From: Lachnospiraceae bacterium
GTDB lineage: Bacteria > Bacillota > Clostridia > Lachnospirales > Lachnospiraceae
DNA length: 34,600 nucleotides
Direction: 5' to 3'
Assembly (NCBI GenBank): GCA_024687745.1
Contig: JAILEM010000200.1
Location: 1 to 34,600, forward strand
In this document: positions 32,825 to 34,600 of the stretch, in pieces
Position numbering within the stretch: position 1 is the first letter of the stretch
How the letters are laid out: each line of letters starts with the position of its first letter
Translations under genes and position numbers: made by a program
Notes under the pieces: generated by a model
Databases searched by the model: none
Told to the model about the DNA's origin: nothing
What the model saw: the letters and a program-made list of their open reading frames with translations, nothing else

Positions 32825-33711
32825 AACAGGAAAAACAAAAATTAGGTACAATACTTATAATATTGGCAGGATGCTTCTGGGGGAGTATGGGGCTTTTTGT
32901 AAGAAAACTCGGTACCGAAGGCTTTGACTCTATCCAGATTGTATCAATACGTGTAACACTGGCAGCTTTGATCTTTTCACTCATACTCTTTATTAAAGGG
33001 CGTTCGGGTTTTAAGATCTCATTCAGGGATATCCCGCTTTTTCTGGGACTTGGTTTTGGGAGTGTCCTGTTTTTTACAGTGTGCTATTTTACGACGATAA
33101 ATATGATGTCACTTTCGACAGCGGCTATTCTTTTGTACACTTCCCCCATCTGGATCATGTTAATGTCTGTCCTGTTTTTTCATGAGAAGCTGACCGGAAG
33201 GAAGCTTATTGCCCTTGCCGCTGCTTTTGGGGGCTGCGTGCTGATATCGGGTATTTCCGGGGGCGGAATAACACTGACGGGCTTGCTGGTCGGTCTGGGC
33301 TCGGGAATAGGTTATGGATTATACAGCATTCTCGGGACCATAGCCCTTAAGCGTTATTCATCTTATACGGTTACGGCATATACATTCCTTTTTGCGGCAG
33401 TAGGATCTCTTCTTATATGCCGGCCGGGAGAGATGTTTGGAAGGTTTGCGGCTTCAGATCATCTGGGAGCATTGATATTATTCTGTATATTGACTGCTTG
33501 TATCACGGCTGTGATCCCCTTTCTTGCATATACGCTGGGGCTTGAATCGGTAGAGGCAAGCAAGGCGGGGATCCTTGCCACGATCGAGCCTATGGTAGCC
33601 ACATTGTTTGGTATTCTCATATTTAAGGAACCCTTAACGGTTCTTTCGGGTCTCGGGATCCTTATGATCCTGTCATCTGTTATAATTCTTAATGTAAAGG
33701 ATCGGTCGTAA
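32821..33711 (+). CDS. EamA/DMT family transporter
   Basis: This 296-residue membrane protein has ten predicted helices in two EamA repeats: LAGCFWGSMGLFVRKL starts the first, and GLGSGIGYGLYSILGTIALK the second. The last helix pair holds SKAGILATIEPMVATLFGIL, a family hallmark. Members export metabolites or amino acids. The ATG overlaps the TGA of the previous gene (ATGA), so the two are translationally coupled. It may export the modified product or an unrelated metabolite. Confidence 0.93.
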   Translation: MKQEKQKLGTILIILAGCFWGSMGLFVRKLGTEGFDSIQIVSIRVTLAALIFSLILFIKGRSGFKISFRDIPLFLGLGFGSVLFFTVCYFTTINMMSLSTAAILLYTSPIWIMLMSVLFFHEKLTGRKLIALAAAFGGCVLISGISGGGITLTGLLVGLGSGIGYGLYSILGTIALKRYSSYTVTAYTFLFAAVGSLLICRPGEMFGRFAASDHLGALILFCILTACITAVIPFLAYTLGLESVEASKAGILATIEPMVATLFGILIFKEPLTVLSGLGILMILSSVIILNVKDRS

Positions 33712-33746
33712 GCGTCGGTCGGACTGGTCAGGAAAGGACAGGGATC

Positions 33747-34490
33747 TTGGAAGAAAAACAAAGGCTTAAGGAACTTGCCGACAGGAGCTATAACCAGGGA
33801 CAATATACATTTACGGACTTCTTATCGTTGGCTGAGCAGTCGGTGTTTTATGAGTGCGAACGGGAACTGTCATACGCACATCCAACCCTTTTTGGAGGCT
33901 GTGACATTGCAGAAAGAAGAATGATACGGTTCGGGAGTGTGGATGAACTGGGTTATGTGCAGGAATTCCCCATCACGGCCTTGTCTATAAGGCCGCTTGC
34001 CAGTAAATTCGCGGATGATCTTAATCACAGGGATTTCCTGGGAGCCCTGATGAACCTTGGTATCAAACGAGAAATGCTGGGCGACATATTTGTAAAGGAC
34101 AAGGAAGCATGTGTTTTCTGCAGGGATAGTATAGCCCAGTTTATCATTGACAATCTTACGAGGGTAAAGCACACATCCGTTAAAACGGAAATTGCGGGCA
34201 ATGTTGATGAAATAACCGCTCCGGATATGGATGAAAAAGTCATACAGGTATCCTCACAGAGAATAGATGCGGTCATTGCAAGAGTATATAACCTGTCTAG
34301 ACAGGAAGCCCTTGATCTGTTTCCGGCAGGACTTGTGTATCTGAACGGAAGGAACCTGACCGAGAACGCAAAACAGTTGAGCGCTTCCGATGTGATATCC
34401 GTAAGGGGCAAAGGTAAGTTTGAATATACACAGGAGCTTGGCCTTAGTAAGAAGGGTAAGCTTAACTGCAGGGTCAGGATATACAGGTAA
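33747..34490 (+). CDS. YlmH-like S4 domain RNA-binding protein
   Basis: This 247-residue protein has the YlmH N-terminal and central domains (GQYTFTDFLSLAEQSVFYEC, then HRDFLGALMNLGIKREMLGD). A C-terminal S4 RNA-binding domain covers about residues 172-240 (RIDAVIARVYNLSRQEALDL, VYLNGR). In Bacillus, YlmH helps ribosome quality control on the 50S subunit. The start is a TTG at 33747 with AAAGGA 8 bases upstream; the next ATG in frame is deep inside the conserved N-terminal domain. It ends 9 bases before the stop of a convergent gene. Confidence 0.93.
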   Translation: MEEKQRLKELADRSYNQGQYTFTDFLSLAEQSVFYECERELSYAHPTLFGGCDIAERRMIRFGSVDELGYVQEFPITALSIRPLASKFADDLNHRDFLGALMNLGIKREMLGDIFVKDKEACVFCRDSIAQFIIDNLTRVKHTSVKTEIAGNVDEITAPDMDEKVIQVSSQRIDAVIARVYNLSRQEALDLFPAGLVYLNGRNLTENAKQLSASDVISVRGKGKFEYTQELGLSKKGKLNCRVRIYR

Positions 34491-34499
34491 GGAGAACGG

Positions 34500-34600
34500 T
34501 CATTCCGACGGCAGATAGAGAGAAATGAGCTCATCCATTTTATAGACCCTAAGACCGTCTTCCATCGTATAGTCAACCTGTCCCTTTAAAACATCTTCAA
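34500..34600 (-). CDS. 3' end of an unidentified convergent gene (partial)
   Basis: The minus strand is open from the window edge to TGA at 34502-34500, about 33 residues including GQVDYTMEDGLRVYKMDELI and ending SLYLPSE. The sequence looks coding but is too short to name. It nearly abuts the YlmH-like gene end to end. Confidence 0.5.
   Translation of the reverse strand, partial: EDVLKGQVDYTMEDGLRVYKMDELISLYLPSE

Overview
The window looks like chromosomal DNA of an anaerobic Firmicute of the Lachnospiraceae type, closest in flavour to rumen or gut Butyrivibrio and relatives. The grounds are strong AGGAGG-type ribosome sites, sigma-A style promoters, moderate GC with AT-rich gaps, an ABC sugar importer without its own ATPase next to a GH120-type beta-xylosidase, a DUF5107-TPR protein, and HflX and YlmH-type proteins. 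The genus is an inference. I see no rRNA, tRNA, CRISPR array, insertion sequence or prophage.

Region 1 (1-4830) is a patchwork: the tail of an unknown gene, a GNAT acetyltransferase, an MFS transporter divergent from a small membrane protein, a small hypothetical gene, and a decayed symporter gene. The symporter has a histidine-kinase-like (GHKL-like) N-terminal domain fused to an SDF-family transporter domain. It carries an in-frame TAA and then runs into the 3' end of an unrelated gene. Another short gene remnant lies near 731-829.

Region 2 (4831-12026) is rich in ADP-ribose and redox functions. It has an ADP-ribosylglycohydrolase, an FMN/iron-sulfur-type reductase, a HAD hydrolase, a macro-domain protein with a C-terminal helix-turn-helix, a remnant of sigma factor region 4, a second macro-domain protein with an altered active-site loop, a ProX-type prolyl-tRNA deacylase, a flavodoxin, an acidic lipoprotein and a free-methionine-(R)-sulfoxide reductase. 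Removal of ADP-ribose marks plus redox repair is a plausible common theme, but it is inferred from gene content only.

Region 3 (12078-16302) carries exported or hydrolytic enzymes: a beta-lactamase-fold serine hydrolase lipoprotein, an SGNH hydrolase with a PxxV repeat linker, an alpha/beta hydrolase, and a TehB-like methyltransferase gene that has lost its middle.

Region 4 (16268-22966) is a xylo-oligosaccharide locus. An AraC regulator is divergent from a binding protein, two permeases and a GH120-type beta-xylosidase. The gap holds two direct 14-15 bp boxes exactly 21 bp apart, the nearer one overlapping a -35 hexamer, plus an inverted copy next to the araC start. A perfect 12-bp hairpin separates the binding-protein gene from the permeases, and a strong terminator closes the operon.

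Region 5 (23021-28283) has a YjbR-MGMT fusion, the giant DUF5107-TPR protein and HflX. Region 6 (28315-33711) is a tightly packed operon: a TetR regulator with an 11-bp inverted repeat laid over its own promoter, a MATE efflux pump, a PEP-utilizing-type enzyme with rifampin-phosphotransferase-like domain order, and an EamA/DMT transporter. It looks like a drug-response or detoxification unit. The window ends with a YlmH-like S4 protein (TTG start) and the tail of a convergent unknown gene.
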